From the NCBI RefSeq assembly GCF_009674775.1, contig NZ_WKKE01000003.1, positions 223,799 to 287,798 of the forward strand: 64,000 bases of DNA, read 5' to 3'. This DNA comes from Flavobacterium sp. LC2016-23 (lineage in GTDB: Bacteria > Bacteroidota > Bacteroidia > Flavobacteriales > Flavobacteriaceae). A program made the translations under genes and the position numbers. The notes below the pieces were generated by a model that saw only the letters and a program-made list of their open reading frames with translations, had not been told where the DNA came from and made no database searches. Below, one piece after another: positions 33,580 to 42,567 of this stretch. Position 1 is the first letter of the stretch, and each line of letters begins with the position of its first letter.

Positions 33580-35486
33580 AAGGCAAACTTTTTATCTATA
33601 TCTTCCACACGCATTGTGATGAAAGTCGGTTTTTGAAAAGGTGAAATATTAGGATCTTTACAGGCAAATAATCCGTTTACTAAATTATCCTGCTCTTTTT
33701 CGGTTAAATAAGATCCGGTTTTAACCGCTAAACTTTTGGCCATCGATTTGGCTATTGTATCGTTTTGACTGTAACTGCTCGCCGGAATTCCGTCCTGCAG
33801 ATCACTTAATAATTGTTCGATTACCATTGAAACTTCGCTTTCTGTAATATTGACAGGAATTCCCGAAATCACAATATGATCGGTTTGGGCTTCATCAAAA
33901 ACAAAACCTGTTGTTTCCAAAGAAGGTTTCAGTTCTTCAATTAAGGTCATTTCATCTGAAGAATAGAACAAATTCAAAGGAAACAGCAATTGCTGACTTG
34001 AAGCCTGATTTACCGTCATATTCAGCAAAAACTGCTCGTATAAAATACGCTGATGTGCCCTTTGCTGATCCACAATCACCATTCCGGATTTTATGGGTGA
34101 AACAATATATTTTTTATGAATCTGATAGGTCTTCTGACTCACCTGTTCTACATCCTCATCGTTAAATAAAGAGGAAGTAACTTCTTCATTTTCGAATGTG
34201 AAAGGAGAGCTTTCAATATTTTCTGTTTCTGTTTCCAAACCCACATACAAACTTTCCCAACTGGCTGTTGGTTCCACTCTCTTAGAATATCCGGAATATG
34301 AGCCTGATCCTGAACCGGAACTACCTGCGTAACTTGCTCCTGAACCGGATTTAGAATAATGCTGGTTGGTTTTGTCGTCCGTAAACGGATTAAAGTTTCC
34401 ATCCACCTGAATCGTTGGTGTTTCTCCTTCTAAATCTTTATAATGATACGGTGTATCTAAATTAGCATCACGATCAAAATCGAGTACGGGAGCCACATTG
34501 AACTGCCCTAAACTGTGTTTAATTGAAGCTCTCAAAATAGCATATAAAGCTTGTTCATCATCAAACTTGATTTCCGTTTTAGTCGGATGAATATTGATAT
34601 CAATGGTATTGGGCGGTACTTGCAGATAAAGGAAATAACTCGGTTGCGAACCATCTTTCAAAAGTCCGTCATAAGCCGCCATTACAGCGTGGTGCAAATA
34701 ACCGCTTTTAATAAACCGGTCGTTTACAAAAAAAAACTGCTCTCCCCTGTTTTTCTTAGCGAATTCAGGCTTGCATACAAATCCCTGCACGTTTATGATT
34801 TCGGTTTCTTCGTTTACAGGAACTAACTTTTCATTGGTTTTTCCGGACATAATCCCAACAATACGCTGACGATACCCCGCAGCAGGCAAATTGTACATCT
34901 CGCTTCCGTTATGATAAAAAGTAAAATGAATATTGGGATGTGCCAAAGCTACACGCTGAAATTCATCCATAACATGGCGAAATTCAACAGTATCGGATTT
35001 TAAGAAGTTACGGCGTGCCGGAATATTAAAAAACAGATTTTTAACCGCAAATGACGTTCCTTTGGGTAAAACGGCTACCTCCTGAGAGATAAATTTACTG
35101 CCTTCAATAACGATGTGCGTTCCCAGTTCTTCCTGGTCCTGTTTCGTTTTCATTTCCATATGGGCAATCGCAGCAATAGAAGCTAGTGCCTCACCGCGAA
35201 ACCCTTTGGTATGAAGGGAGAATAAATCTTCTGCCTGACGTATTTTTGAGGTGGCATGACGCGCAAAACACAAACGCGCATCGGTTACACTCATTCCTGC
35301 CCCATTGTCAATCACCTGAACCAACGATTTCCCGGCATCTTTAATAATCAATTTAATGTCGGTTGCTTTGGCATCAACAGCGTTTTCTAACAACTCTTTT
35401 ACAACCGAAGCAGGTCTTTGAACTACCTCTCCGGCGGCAATCTGATTAGCAACGTGATCAGGAAGTAATTGAATAATACTTGACAT
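33576..35486 (-). CDS. mutL: DNA mismatch repair protein MutL
   Basis: A 636-residue GHKL ATPase that links mismatch recognition to strand removal. N-terminal motifs: ELLENAVDAKATDIKL, VQVIDNGAGMSV, THTKGFRGEALASIA-like TKGFRGEALASI, and HPTKTEIKF. A Ser/Gly-rich linker (about 370-400, GSGASYAGSSGSGSG) joins the C-terminal dimer domain. In the usual endonuclease motif position (DQHA-x2-E-x4-E) it reads VDQQRAHQRILYE, lacking the standard His and Glu, so nuclease activity is doubtful. Standalone promoter probably upstream of 35486, in a repeat-containing gap. Confidence 0.95.
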   Translation of the reverse strand: MSSIIQLLPDHVANQIAAGEVVQRPASVVKELLENAVDAKATDIKLIIKDAGKSLVQVIDNGAGMSVTDARLCFARHATSKIRQAEDLFSLHTKGFRGEALASIAAIAHMEMKTKQDQEELGTHIVIEGSKFISQEVAVLPKGTSFAVKNLFFNIPARRNFLKSDTVEFRHVMDEFQRVALAHPNIHFTFYHNGSEMYNLPAAGYRQRIVGIMSGKTNEKLVPVNEETEIINVQGFVCKPEFAKKNRGEQFFFVNDRFIKSGYLHHAVMAAYDGLLKDGSQPSYFLYLQVPPNTIDINIHPTKTEIKFDDEQALYAILRASIKHSLGQFNVAPVLDFDRDANLDTPYHYKDLEGETPTIQVDGNFNPFTDDKTNQHYSKSGSGASYAGSSGSGSGSYSGYSKRVEPTASWESLYVGLETETENIESSPFTFENEEVTSSLFNDEDVEQVSQKTYQIHKKYIVSPIKSGMVIVDQQRAHQRILYEQFLLNMTVNQASSQQLLFPLNLFYSSDEMTLIEELKPSLETTGFVFDEAQTDHIVISGIPVNITESEVSMVIEQLLSDLQDGIPASSYSQNDTIAKSMAKSLAVKTGSYLTEKEQDNLVNGLFACKDPNISPFQKPTFITMRVEDIDKKFAL

Positions 35487-35540
35487 TTAAAATTTTAGAT
35501 TGTAGATTAACGATTTAAGATTTTTTGATTTAAAATCTAA
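35487..35540. repeat. AATCTAAA-type intergenic repeat
   Basis: Short imperfect inverted repeats of TTTTAGATT / AATCTAAA upstream of mutL (AAATTTTAGATTGTAGATT ... GATTTAAAATCTAAACC). The same motif recurs before ribH (36241-36316) and before rluF (58968-59037). Confidence 0.55.
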
Positions 35541-35664
35541 ACCAAGGTGTACAAATTTAATGAATTTCCGTTGGCTTTTTAAATAAGTGGCATCATAAAA
35601 AAAACAAAAAACCCATACTATTTTTACACAGTACAGGTTTTAGTATTTTTAAAACGCTTGTGTT

Positions 35665-36237
35665 TTATTCTTTCTCGATTTTTATTGGCGTCTCTTCGAT
35701 TTGAATAGCGCCAGAAGCCAGTAAAGGCTGATTAAAAGGGTGTGACATAGAAGCCTGTTGACGAATATAAGCCATTTTTATAGCTGCGATTGCCGCTTCG
35801 GTTCCTTTGTTTCCGTGAATTCCTCCACTTCTGTCGATAGATTGCTGCATGTTATTGTCTGTTAAAACACAAAAAATAACCGGAATATCAGTTTGTACAT
35901 TCAAATCCTTAATTCCCTGTGTAACGCCTTCGCATACAAAATCAAAATGTTTCGTTTGTCCCTGAATGACACATCCAATTACGATAACGGCATCAACATT
36001 TTGTGTCTGCAGCATTTTTTTTGCACCATAAATAAGCTCAAAGCTTCCCGGTACATTCCAACGGATAATTTGTTGAGCGGGTACTTCATTATCAATCAAT
36101 GCCTCAAATGCACCATTGTAAAGTCCCTCAGTTATAGTTTCATTCCACTCAGAAACAACAATCCCAAATCGAAAGTCTTTCGCATTTGGGATTGTGTTTT
36201 TATCGTATTCTGATAAATTTTTATTTTCGGTAGCCAT
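35665..36237 (-). CDS. ribH: 6,7-dimethyl-8-ribityllumazine synthase
   Basis: A 190-residue enzyme of riboflavin synthesis that joins the ribitylamino-uracil and dihydroxybutanone-phosphate. Recognised from FGIVVSEWNETITEGLYNGA, WNVPGSFELIYGAKKML, CVIQGQTKHFDFVCEGVTQGI and SIDRSGGIHGNKGTEAAIAA. The first 20 residues extend beyond the usual length (about 155-165), and the C-terminal tail is also longer. Same strand as the TPR gene upstream, 88 nt apart, with repeats between. Confidence 0.95.
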   Translation of the reverse strand: MATENKNLSEYDKNTIPNAKDFRFGIVVSEWNETITEGLYNGAFEALIDNEVPAQQIIRWNVPGSFELIYGAKKMLQTQNVDAVIVIGCVIQGQTKHFDFVCEGVTQGIKDLNVQTDIPVIFCVLTDNNMQQSIDRSGGIHGNKGTEAAIAAIKMAYIRQQASMSHPFNQPLLASGAIQIEETPIKIEKE

Positions 36238-36240
36238 CTT

Positions 36241-36316
36241 TATATTTTAGATTTTAGATTTTAGACTTAAGATTTCAGATTCTGAAATACAAATCTACAA
36301 TCTTAAATCTAAACTC
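36241..36316. repeat. AATCTAAA-type intergenic repeat with hairpin
   Basis: TTTTAGATTTTAGATTTTAG on the left and CTTAAATCTAAACTC on the right, with the inner palindrome CAGATTCTG. It fills the gap between the TPR gene and ribH. Same family as 35487-35540. Confidence 0.55.
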
Positions 36317-36325
36317 TGCAATAAA

Positions 36326-37105
36326 TTATTGTGCTAATCCAATCAATACATCAACAGAAGCAGCTTCCGGTGTTGCATCGAAGTTTTCTTTAATATCTGT
36401 AAAATATTTTAAGGCATCCTCTTTCTGACCTAAAGCCAAAGCTGTTTTACCTGCTTTAAGCAAGAAACGAGGTGTGGTAAAATCGTTTTTGTTAGATTCA
36501 GCCGCTTTTACATAATAGTCTAAAGCCTCTTTTTGTTGGTTTTTCTGAGAGTAAGCATCTCCGATTGCACCTTTTGCCAAAGCACTTAAGATCAAATCTT
36601 CAGATTTGAACTCTCCTAAATACTTAATTGCATCATCGAATTTACCTGTATTCAGATACGCCATACCTGCATAGTAATTGGCTAAGTTTCCGGCATCAGT
36701 TCCGGAATATTCTTCGGCAATTTTAAGGAATCCGAATTTACCTTCAGAACCGTTCAAAGCCAATTTATATAAAGAATCGCTGGCTACACCATCAGTCGCC
36801 TTTTGGAAATTTTGTTGTGCCACAAACATTTCGTTTGCAGCTTCGTCTTGTTTCGGAGCTTCGATAAATTTCTGGTAAGCCAAATATCCAATAGTTGCAA
36901 CCGCAATACCAGCAACTAAACCAATAATGATTTTTTGATTTTTAGCAACCCAGTCCTCCGTTTTAGAAGCAGTCTCATCTAATTTTGAAAAAACACCAGC
37001 CGTTGTGCTGTCTTTTTCGTCAATGATTACCTGTTGTTCTTCATTTACTTCTTTAACTTCCTTTTCTTTTGGTGCTTTATATCCTCTTTTATTGTAAGTA
37101 GCCAT
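36326..37105 (-). CDS. YfgM-like single-pass membrane protein with TPR repeats
   Basis: A 259-residue protein. A charged cytoplasmic N-terminus (about 1-58), one membrane helix (KIIIGLVAGIAVATIGYLAY, about 59-78), then about 180 residues of tetratricopeptide repeats (ANYYAGMAYLNTGKFDDAIKYLGEF; GDAYSQKNQQKEALDYYVKAAE; AGKTALALGQKEDALKYF). Layout matches YfgM/ancillary translocon proteins, which bind periplasmic chaperones, but that function is inferred. A -7-like TATTTTTG lies 24-31 nt upstream (37129-37136). Confidence 0.8.
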   Translation of the reverse strand: MATYNKRGYKAPKEKEVKEVNEEQQVIIDEKDSTTAGVFSKLDETASKTEDWVAKNQKIIIGLVAGIAVATIGYLAYQKFIEAPKQDEAANEMFVAQQNFQKATDGVASDSLYKLALNGSEGKFGFLKIAEEYSGTDAGNLANYYAGMAYLNTGKFDDAIKYLGEFKSEDLILSALAKGAIGDAYSQKNQQKEALDYYVKAAESNKNDFTTPRFLLKAGKTALALGQKEDALKYFTDIKENFDATPEAASVDVLIGLAQ

Positions 37106-37348
37106 TTAAAATTAATTTAGTGAACGGCAAAAATAAAATTTTTATTGAAACTGAGGTAAAAAAAATCAATTTTATCACTATTTTAAAAAAAATAATTTCA
37201 ACAATCGCAACTCCTTTGGCTTCAGCGACAAAATAATTCATCCTGAAAAGCTTCAAAAGCCTTTTATATCGATAATTTTCGATAATTTGCACCCTCAAAT
37301 TTTTGTTGTTCAAAACATGACTTTTCCTGAGCTGCGGGTATCATTTTA

Positions 37349-37415
37349 GCCACAGATTTTACAGATTAGAGCACTATTTCAAAAGAAATCCTTTGAAAAT
37401 CCTTCAATCTGTGGC
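37349..37415. repeat. Intergenic inverted repeat GCCACAGATT/AATCTGTGGC
   Basis: GCCACAGATT (37349-37358) pairs with AATCTGTGGC (37406-37415) around about 47 nt. It lies between the divergent TPR and recF genes, a gap (37106-37474) in which no gene is seen. Same class as the GCCACGAATTTCAC repeats further right. Confidence 0.6.
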
Positions 37416-37474
37416 GTAAAAATTAAATCTCCGGTAAAAGTCCTTGCTCAAAACAACAGATTTTATCCTTAAAA

Positions 37475-38554
37475 ATGCATTTAAACAAAATTTCTTTATT
37501 CAATTATAAAAATTTCTCCGAAGCCAGTTTTTACTTCGACCACAAGATCAATTGTTTTGTTGGGAAAAACGGAATAGGAAAAACTAACGTGCTGGATGCT
37601 ATTTATCATTTGGCTTATGGAAAAAGTTATTTCAATCCGTTGGCCGTTCAAAACATCAGACATGGCGAAGAGTTTTTTGTGATTGATGCCGAACTGGAAA
37701 AAAATGACAGGACCGAGCAAATTGTCTGCAGTTTAAAAAAAGGACAGAAAAAAATCTTAAAAAGAAACGGCAAAGCTTACGATAAATTCTCCGATCATAT
37801 CGGGTTTATTCCGTTAGTGATTATTTCACCCGCCGATCGCGACCTGATTGTGGAAGGAAGCGAGACACGCCGTAAATTTATGGACAGCGTGATATCGCAA
37901 TTAGACCATACGTATCTGCATCAGCTCATTCAATATCAGAAAATAATTGTGCAGCGAAATGCCCTCCTGAAATATTTTGCCCTGAATCATGTTTTTGACA
38001 ATGATACCTTATCTATATACAATGAACAGCTGGATGCTTTCGGGAAATCTATTTTTGAAAAGCGAAAAGATTTCCTCGAACAGTTTATACCTATATTTAC
38101 TAAACATCATCAGGCCATAAGCGGAGCTGAAGAATCGGTGCAGCTGGTCTATGAAAGTCATTTATTCGAAAAAGACCTGTTGACGCTTTTACAGGAAACA
38201 ATCAATAAGGACCGCGCCTTACATTATACCAGTTCAGGAATTCATAAAGATGATTTATCTTTTGAAATAGACGGACATCCGATAAAGAAATTTGGTTCGC
38301 AAGGCCAGCAAAAGTCGTTTCTGATTGCCCTGAAACTGGCCCAGTTTGAATTTCTGAAAAAACAAAGCGGTGTAAAACCTCTTTTACTTTTTGATGATAT
38401 TTTTGACAAATTAGACGAAAGCAGGGTGGCCAAAATTATCGAAATGGTAAACAGTGATACTTTTGGACAGCTCTTTATTTCCGATACCCATCCGGAGCGT
38501 ACCGAAGCGATTGTAAAATCAACCCATCAGAGTTATAAGATCTTTAATTTGTGA
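37475..38554 (+). CDS. recF: DNA replication and repair protein RecF
   Basis: A 359-residue SMC-like ATPase that helps load RecA at gaps. Walker A is GKNGIGKTN (about 30-38); the RecF-specific segments [22 protein letters not shown] and [17 protein letters not shown] are present; the signature is [18 protein letters not shown] and Walker B is [15 protein letters not shown]. No dnaA or dnaN nearby, unlike the classic order, as usual in Bacteroidota. Followed at once by a long inverted repeat. Confidence 0.96.
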   Translation: MHLNKISLFNYKNFSEASFYFDHKINCFVGKNGIGKTNVLDAIYHLAYGKSYFNPLAVQNIRHGEEFFVIDAELEKNDRTEQIVCSLKKGQKKILKRNGKAYDKFSDHIGFIPLVIISPADRDLIVEGSETRRKFMDSVISQLDHTYLHQLIQYQKIIVQRNALLKYFALNHVFDNDTLSIYNEQLDAFGKSIFEKRKDFLEQFIPIFTKHHQAISGAEESVQLVYESHLFEKDLLTLLQETINKDRALHYTSSGIHKDDLSFEIDGHPIKKFGSQGQQKSFLIALKLAQFEFLKKQSGVKPLLLFDDIFDKLDESRVAKIIEMVNSDTFGQLFISDTHPERTEAIVKSTHQSYKIFNL

Positions 38555-38566
38555 GACGTTTTTTTT

Positions 38567-38698
38567 GCCACGAATTTCACGAATTTTCGCTAATTATAAT
38601 TGTCTGGAATAATCATTAGCCACAGATTTAGAGGCTTTTTAAAAGCTAAACGACTAAAAACCATTTAAAAATTCGTGCTAATTCGTGAAATTCGTGGC
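38567..38698. repeat. Long inverted repeat GCCACGAATTTCACGAATT
   Basis: GCCACGAATTTCACGAATT (38567-38585) is fully complementary to AATTCGTGAAATTCGTGGC (38680-38698); a smaller palindrome lies inside. Relatives at 39461, 41791 and 55545. Placed right after recF. Confidence 0.75.
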
Positions 38699-38768
38699 GA
38701 ACTTTATACCCACTCTGATAGAGAAGTATTAAATTAGCCAAAACAAATAACTGTCATAAATATCCAAT

Positions 38769-39446
38769 ATGCTAACGAAAGAATCATTGCAATTTTTAGA
38801 CGACTTAAAAGCCAACAACAACAGAGACTGGTTTCAGGATAATAAAAAACGATACGAGATTTTCAAAAAAGATTACCATCAGTTAGTGGGTAATTTTCTT
38901 GATGCGATGAAACCTTTAGATCCTTCCCTGGAATTACTGGAAGTTAAAAACTGTACGTTTCGAATTAATCGCGATATTCGGTTTTCTAAAGACAAATCTC
39001 CTTACAAAGCACATTTAGGTATTTGGATGTCCGGTGGAACGAAGGGATTGAATCGTGCCGGGTATTATGTTCATATCGAAAAAGGCGCCAGTTTTATTGC
39101 CGGCGGATTTTATTCACCTGAATCTGAGGATTTGAAAAAAGTACGAAAGGAAATTGCGTTTTTCCATGAGGATTTAGAAGCCATTATAGCGGATAAAAAC
39201 TTCAAAAAAGAGTTTGGAAGTCTGGATATAAATGAAAACAATTCACTTAAAAGCATGCCGCGTGGTTATGAAAAAGACCATCCCGCCATTGAATTTTTAA
39301 AATTGAAAAGTTTTACTGCTACTCAGAAATACGACATCAAAGAAGTGACCCAAAAAGACTTTGTATCCAAAATGAGTCAGAAGCTGATTGCCTTAAAACC
39401 TTTAAACGAATTCATCAATCGTGCTTTAGAAACGGATGAATTTTAA
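38769..39446 (+). CDS. DUF2461-family protein
   Basis: A 225-residue protein of the DUF2461/TIGR02453 family, seen from LTKESLQFLDDLKANNNRDWF, FRINRDIRFSKDKSPYKAHLGIWMS, YYVHIEKGASFIAGGFY and PRGYEKDHPAIEFLKLKSF. Soluble; no signal. Biochemical role unknown. It stands alone between two long inverted repeats. Confidence 0.9.
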   Translation: MLTKESLQFLDDLKANNNRDWFQDNKKRYEIFKKDYHQLVGNFLDAMKPLDPSLELLEVKNCTFRINRDIRFSKDKSPYKAHLGIWMSGGTKGLNRAGYYVHIEKGASFIAGGFYSPESEDLKKVRKEIAFFHEDLEAIIADKNFKKEFGSLDINENNSLKSMPRGYEKDHPAIEFLKLKSFTATQKYDIKEVTQKDFVSKMSQKLIALKPLNEFINRALETDEF

Positions 39447-39460
39447 ATTCAGATAAATTT

Positions 39461-39522
39461 CAGCCACGAATTTCACCAATTAGTACGAATTAATTAGTGG
39501 GAATTCGTGAAATTCGTGGCTG
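39461..39522. repeat. Inverted repeat CAGCCACGAATTTCAC
   Basis: CAGCCACGAATTTCAC (from 39461) pairs with GTGAAATTCGTGGCTG (to 39522). Same family as 38567-38698; lies 18 nt before the glycosyltransferase gene. Confidence 0.7.
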
Positions 39523-39540
39523 GAAAAACAATATTACGGA

Positions 39541-40599
39541 ATGAAAAGAAAAATACTTTTTCTTGGCGAATCCTACCGCGCCGATGCCATCACCTGGATG
39601 AAAGGCCTGAAAGAATTTGGCGATTTTGAAATTATAACCTGGGAACTTCAGACACCCAATAATTCAAAACTAAACCGATTCAGGCGTATTGCAGAATATT
39701 TTTTCTCACCTCTTGCTATTCGAAAAATCATCCGGAGAGAAAAACCCGATATGGTAATTGCCGAAAGAACCACCAGTTATGGGTTTCTCGCCGCTTTGTC
39801 CGGAGCTAAAACCATTGCTATTGCCCAACAGGGAAGAACTGATTTATGGCCCGAAGGTTCCATTTTATTGCCTCTTAAAAAATTCATTCAGAAATACGCT
39901 TTCAAAAAAGCACACCTTATTCATGCCTGGGGACCTGTGATGACCATTTCGATGAAGGAAAGAGGCGTTGACATGAGTAAAGTGCTGGTGCTGCCAAAGG
40001 GAATTGATTTTTCAGTTTTCACCCCGTCTATTTCAAATGCGTCCAGAATTGAAGCTATTGTAACGCGTTCTTTACAGCCGGAATACCGACATGATTCGAT
40101 TTTAAAAGCTTTCTCGATTTTAAATCAAAAAGGAATTGATTTTTCACTGACTATTGTGGGCGACGGAACCCGTTTGTCTTTTTTGAAAGATTTGGCAAAA
40201 GATTTACAAATTGAAAACAAAGTACGCTTTACAGGAAGAATTCCGAATACCGACCTTCCCAAATTATTACAGCAATCGAATATCTACATCAGCATGCCGA
40301 TAACCGAAGGTGTTTCGGCTTCTTTATTTGAAGCGATGGCCTGCAACTGTTATCCCGTAGTTTCTGATATTCCGGGAAATCAAAGCTGGATCAGGCATCG
40401 CGACAACGGACAATTGATTGAAATTGATAATATCGAAATGCTGGCAGAAGAATTAATCTGGTCTCTTAAAAATATTGAATCACGAAATAACGCAATTTTA
40501 CAGAATAGAAAGTTTGTAGAAGAGAATGCGAATTATAATATCAATATGAAAGTTATTGCGGATAAATATCATGAGTTGTTAGATTTGCGAAATATTTAA
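39541..40599 (+). CDS. Glycosyltransferase family 4-like protein
   Basis: A 352-residue GT-B fold glycosyltransferase. The C-terminal half shows the family-4 motif: FTGRIPNTDLPKLLQQSNIYISMPITEGVSASLFEAMACNCYPVVSDIPGN, where the Glu of EGVSASLFEAMA binds the nucleotide sugar. The N-terminal Rossmann part is diverged (KILFLGESYRADAITWMKGL). Donor and acceptor unknown; likely surface polysaccharide or glycolipid synthesis in the cytoplasm. Repeats flank it on both sides, so it is probably transcribed alone. Confidence 0.85.
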   Translation: MKRKILFLGESYRADAITWMKGLKEFGDFEIITWELQTPNNSKLNRFRRIAEYFFSPLAIRKIIRREKPDMVIAERTTSYGFLAALSGAKTIAIAQQGRTDLWPEGSILLPLKKFIQKYAFKKAHLIHAWGPVMTISMKERGVDMSKVLVLPKGIDFSVFTPSISNASRIEAIVTRSLQPEYRHDSILKAFSILNQKGIDFSLTIVGDGTRLSFLKDLAKDLQIENKVRFTGRIPNTDLPKLLQQSNIYISMPITEGVSASLFEAMACNCYPVVSDIPGNQSWIRHRDNGQLIEIDNIEMLAEELIWSLKNIESRNNAILQNRKFVEENANYNINMKVIADKYHELLDLRNI

Positions 40600-40692
40600 C
40601 CGCAAGGTTCACGAAGTTTTACGCGATGAACGCTAAGCTTTGCGAACTTGGCATATCCAGACACCTTTCGGGATTGCGCTCTTTGCGGTTAA
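40596..40692. repeat. Inverted repeat TTAACCGCAA/TTGCGGTTAA
   Basis: TTAACCGCAA (40596-40605, overlapping the glycosyltransferase stop) pairs with TTGCGGTTAA (40683-40692). Inner segments GTTCACGAAG and GCGAACTTGG add a smaller stem. Another dispersed palindrome type of this chromosome. Confidence 0.55.
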
Positions 40693-40768
40693 AATACATT
40701 TTATCAAAACTCAGCTCAAATAAATTATAATCCTTACTTTTGAACTCAGATTTAAAAGCCTTTTATTT

Positions 40769-41782
40769 ATGGAAATCCAGTCCAATTTTTCTTTAAAAAA
40801 ACACAACACTTTTGGTATTGAAGCCAAAGCGAAACAATTTGTAGCCGTTCATTCAATAGCCGAATTGAAAACCATTTTAGAGGAAAACAAAAACCAGAAA
40901 AAATTTGTTTTGGGCGGTGGCAGCAACATGCTTTTAACGAAAGACATTGATGCTTTGGTCATACATATTGATTTAAAAGGAAAAAAAATCATTAAGGAAG
41001 ACGAAGATTTTGTCTGGGTTGAAAGTCAGGCGGGAGAAACCTGGCATGATTTCGTTCTTTACACTATTGAGAATAATTTTGGCGGTTTAGAAAATATGTC
41101 CTTAATTCCAGGAAACGTTGGTACGACTCCGGTTCAGAATATCGGTGCCTATGGTACTGAGATCAAAGATACTTTTGTTTCCTGCGAAGCGATGAATATT
41201 GAATCTCAGGAAATGAGGACATTTACCAACACCGAATGTAATTTTGGCTACAGGGAAAGCATTTTTAAAAATGAAATCAAAGACCAGTATATTATCACAT
41301 CGGTCATTTACAAACTAACGAAACGCAATCATAAAATCAATACTTCATACGGCGATATTCTGGCTGAACTGGCTAAAAACAATATCACGACGCCTACTCT
41401 GAAAGATGTAAGCAATGCTGTCATTACCATCAGACAAAGCAAATTACCGGATCCGAAGGAATTGGGGAACAGCGGAAGTTTTTTTAAAAATCCGATTTTA
41501 CTGAAATCTGATTTTGAGAAAATCCATCAAAAGTTTCCGGAAATGAAATATTACGAAGTTTCAGAAACGGAGGTAAAAGTACCTGCGGGCTGGCTGATTG
41601 AACAAGCCGGCTTTAAAGGAAAACGTTTTGGAGATGCCGGAGTTCATAAAAACCAGGCTCTGGTTTTGGTGAATTACGGAAATGCCACAGGACAGGAAAT
41701 TTTAGCCGTTTCAAAAGAAGTTCAGGATACGGTTTTTAAAACGTTTGGCATTCATATCGAAGCTGAAGTAAATGTGATTTAA
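40769..41782 (+). CDS. murB: UDP-N-acetylenolpyruvoylglucosamine reductase
   Basis: A 337-residue FAD enzyme of peptidoglycan synthesis, making UDP-MurNAc with NADPH. The FAD domain shows FVLGGGSNMLLTKD and LIPGNVGTTPVQNIGAYGTEI; the catalytic segment is FGYRESIFKNE; the Ser proton donor lies in GNSGSFFKNP; the last part is GDAGVHKNQALVLVN with the final Glu in EAEVNVI. Length and order are those of type I MurB. Confidence 0.96.
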   Translation: MEIQSNFSLKKHNTFGIEAKAKQFVAVHSIAELKTILEENKNQKKFVLGGGSNMLLTKDIDALVIHIDLKGKKIIKEDEDFVWVESQAGETWHDFVLYTIENNFGGLENMSLIPGNVGTTPVQNIGAYGTEIKDTFVSCEAMNIESQEMRTFTNTECNFGYRESIFKNEIKDQYIITSVIYKLTKRNHKINTSYGDILAELAKNNITTPTLKDVSNAVITIRQSKLPDPKELGNSGSFFKNPILLKSDFEKIHQKFPEMKYYEVSETEVKVPAGWLIEQAGFKGKRFGDAGVHKNQALVLVNYGNATGQEILAVSKEVQDTVFKTFGIHIEAEVNVI

Positions 41783-41790
41783 ATATATTA

Positions 41791-41846
41791 CCACGAATTA
41801 ACCCAAATAAATTAGTGAAAATTAGTGCAATTAGTGCAATTCGTGG
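41791..41846. repeat. Inverted repeat CCACGAATT/AATTCGTGG
   Basis: CCACGAATT at 41791 pairs with AATTCGTGG near 41838-41846; inside is a direct repeat TTAGTGCAA/TTAGTGCAA. Lies between murB and the PaiB-like gene, overlapping any GTG start upstream of the chosen ATG. Confidence 0.55.
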
Positions 41847-41869
41847 CAAAAAAAGAAACAAAACCCAAA

Positions 41870-42484
41870 ATGTACACACCTGAGATATACAAAGACGAAG
41901 ATCCGGAATCGATCAGAAATTTCATAAAAGAGAACAGTTTTGGCATTCTGATCAATCAGACCAATGGAAAATTATGTGCTACCCATATTCCGATAGAACT
42001 CGAAATTACTGCTGACGGAAAAGAAGTTTTGCAGGGACATATTTCAAAATTAAATCCACAGGCAGAAGGTTTTGCAGAAAACGATCAGGTTCTTGCTGTA
42101 TTTTCGGGTCCACACAGCTATATTTCTTCTTCGTGGTACGATCATGAAAATGTCCCGACATGGAACTATATAGCCGTGCATGTTTACGGTCGTATCAAAA
42201 TTACAGATGAAACGGCAACAATCGAATCCCTTAAAAAATTGGTCGACAAATACGAAGCAGGTTCAGAAAATCCTGTTCGTCTGGAGAACCTGTCCACAAA
42301 AACAATGCGTGAGGCCAGGGGCATCTTTGGTTTTGAGATCGCAATAGATGAAATTCAGGCGACAAAAAAACTATCGCAAAACAGAGACGATCATAATTAT
42401 AAAAACATAATTTCGGAGTTGGAAAAAACTGAAAACGCTCAGGCTATTGCTGTTGCAAAAGAAATGTCAAAATGCCGAAAGTAA
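41870..42484 (+). CDS. PaiB-like FMN-binding protein
   Basis: About 204 residues from the ATG at 41870. An upstream GTG in the same frame would start within the intergenic repeat and is unlikely. Family segments: FIKENSFGILINQTNGKLCATHIPIEL, HSYISSSWYDHENVPTWNYIAVHVYG and GFEIAIDEIQATKKLSQNR. It belongs to the split-barrel FMN-binding family; PaiB of Bacillus is a negative regulator of sporulation and protease genes, but the role here is unknown. Confidence 0.88.
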   Translation: MYTPEIYKDEDPESIRNFIKENSFGILINQTNGKLCATHIPIELEITADGKEVLQGHISKLNPQAEGFAENDQVLAVFSGPHSYISSSWYDHENVPTWNYIAVHVYGRIKITDETATIESLKKLVDKYEAGSENPVRLENLSTKTMREARGIFGFEIAIDEIQATKKLSQNRDDHNYKNIISELEKTENAQAIAVAKEMSKCRK

Positions 42485-42498
42485 ATTAGTTTTAATCA

Positions 42499-42528
42499 TT
42501 GGAAATTAGGAATTCATAAGTACATTTG
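42499..42528 (+). promoter_or_regulatory. Promoter of the GT2-sigma factor pair
   Basis: TTG (42499-42501), 19 nt, TACATTTG (42521-42528): a close match to the flavobacterial consensus. The ATG of the glycosyltransferase gene is 39 nt further on. Confidence 0.7.
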
Positions 42529-42567
42529 CACGCGCAAGATTCAGAAATTAAAAGACATTAAAATCAG

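Noticed and set aside
25158..38554. Replication origin near parAB and recF
   Set aside because: No dnaA, dnaN, DnaA-box cluster or parS palindrome was seen; parAB and recF are often away from the origin in this phylum.
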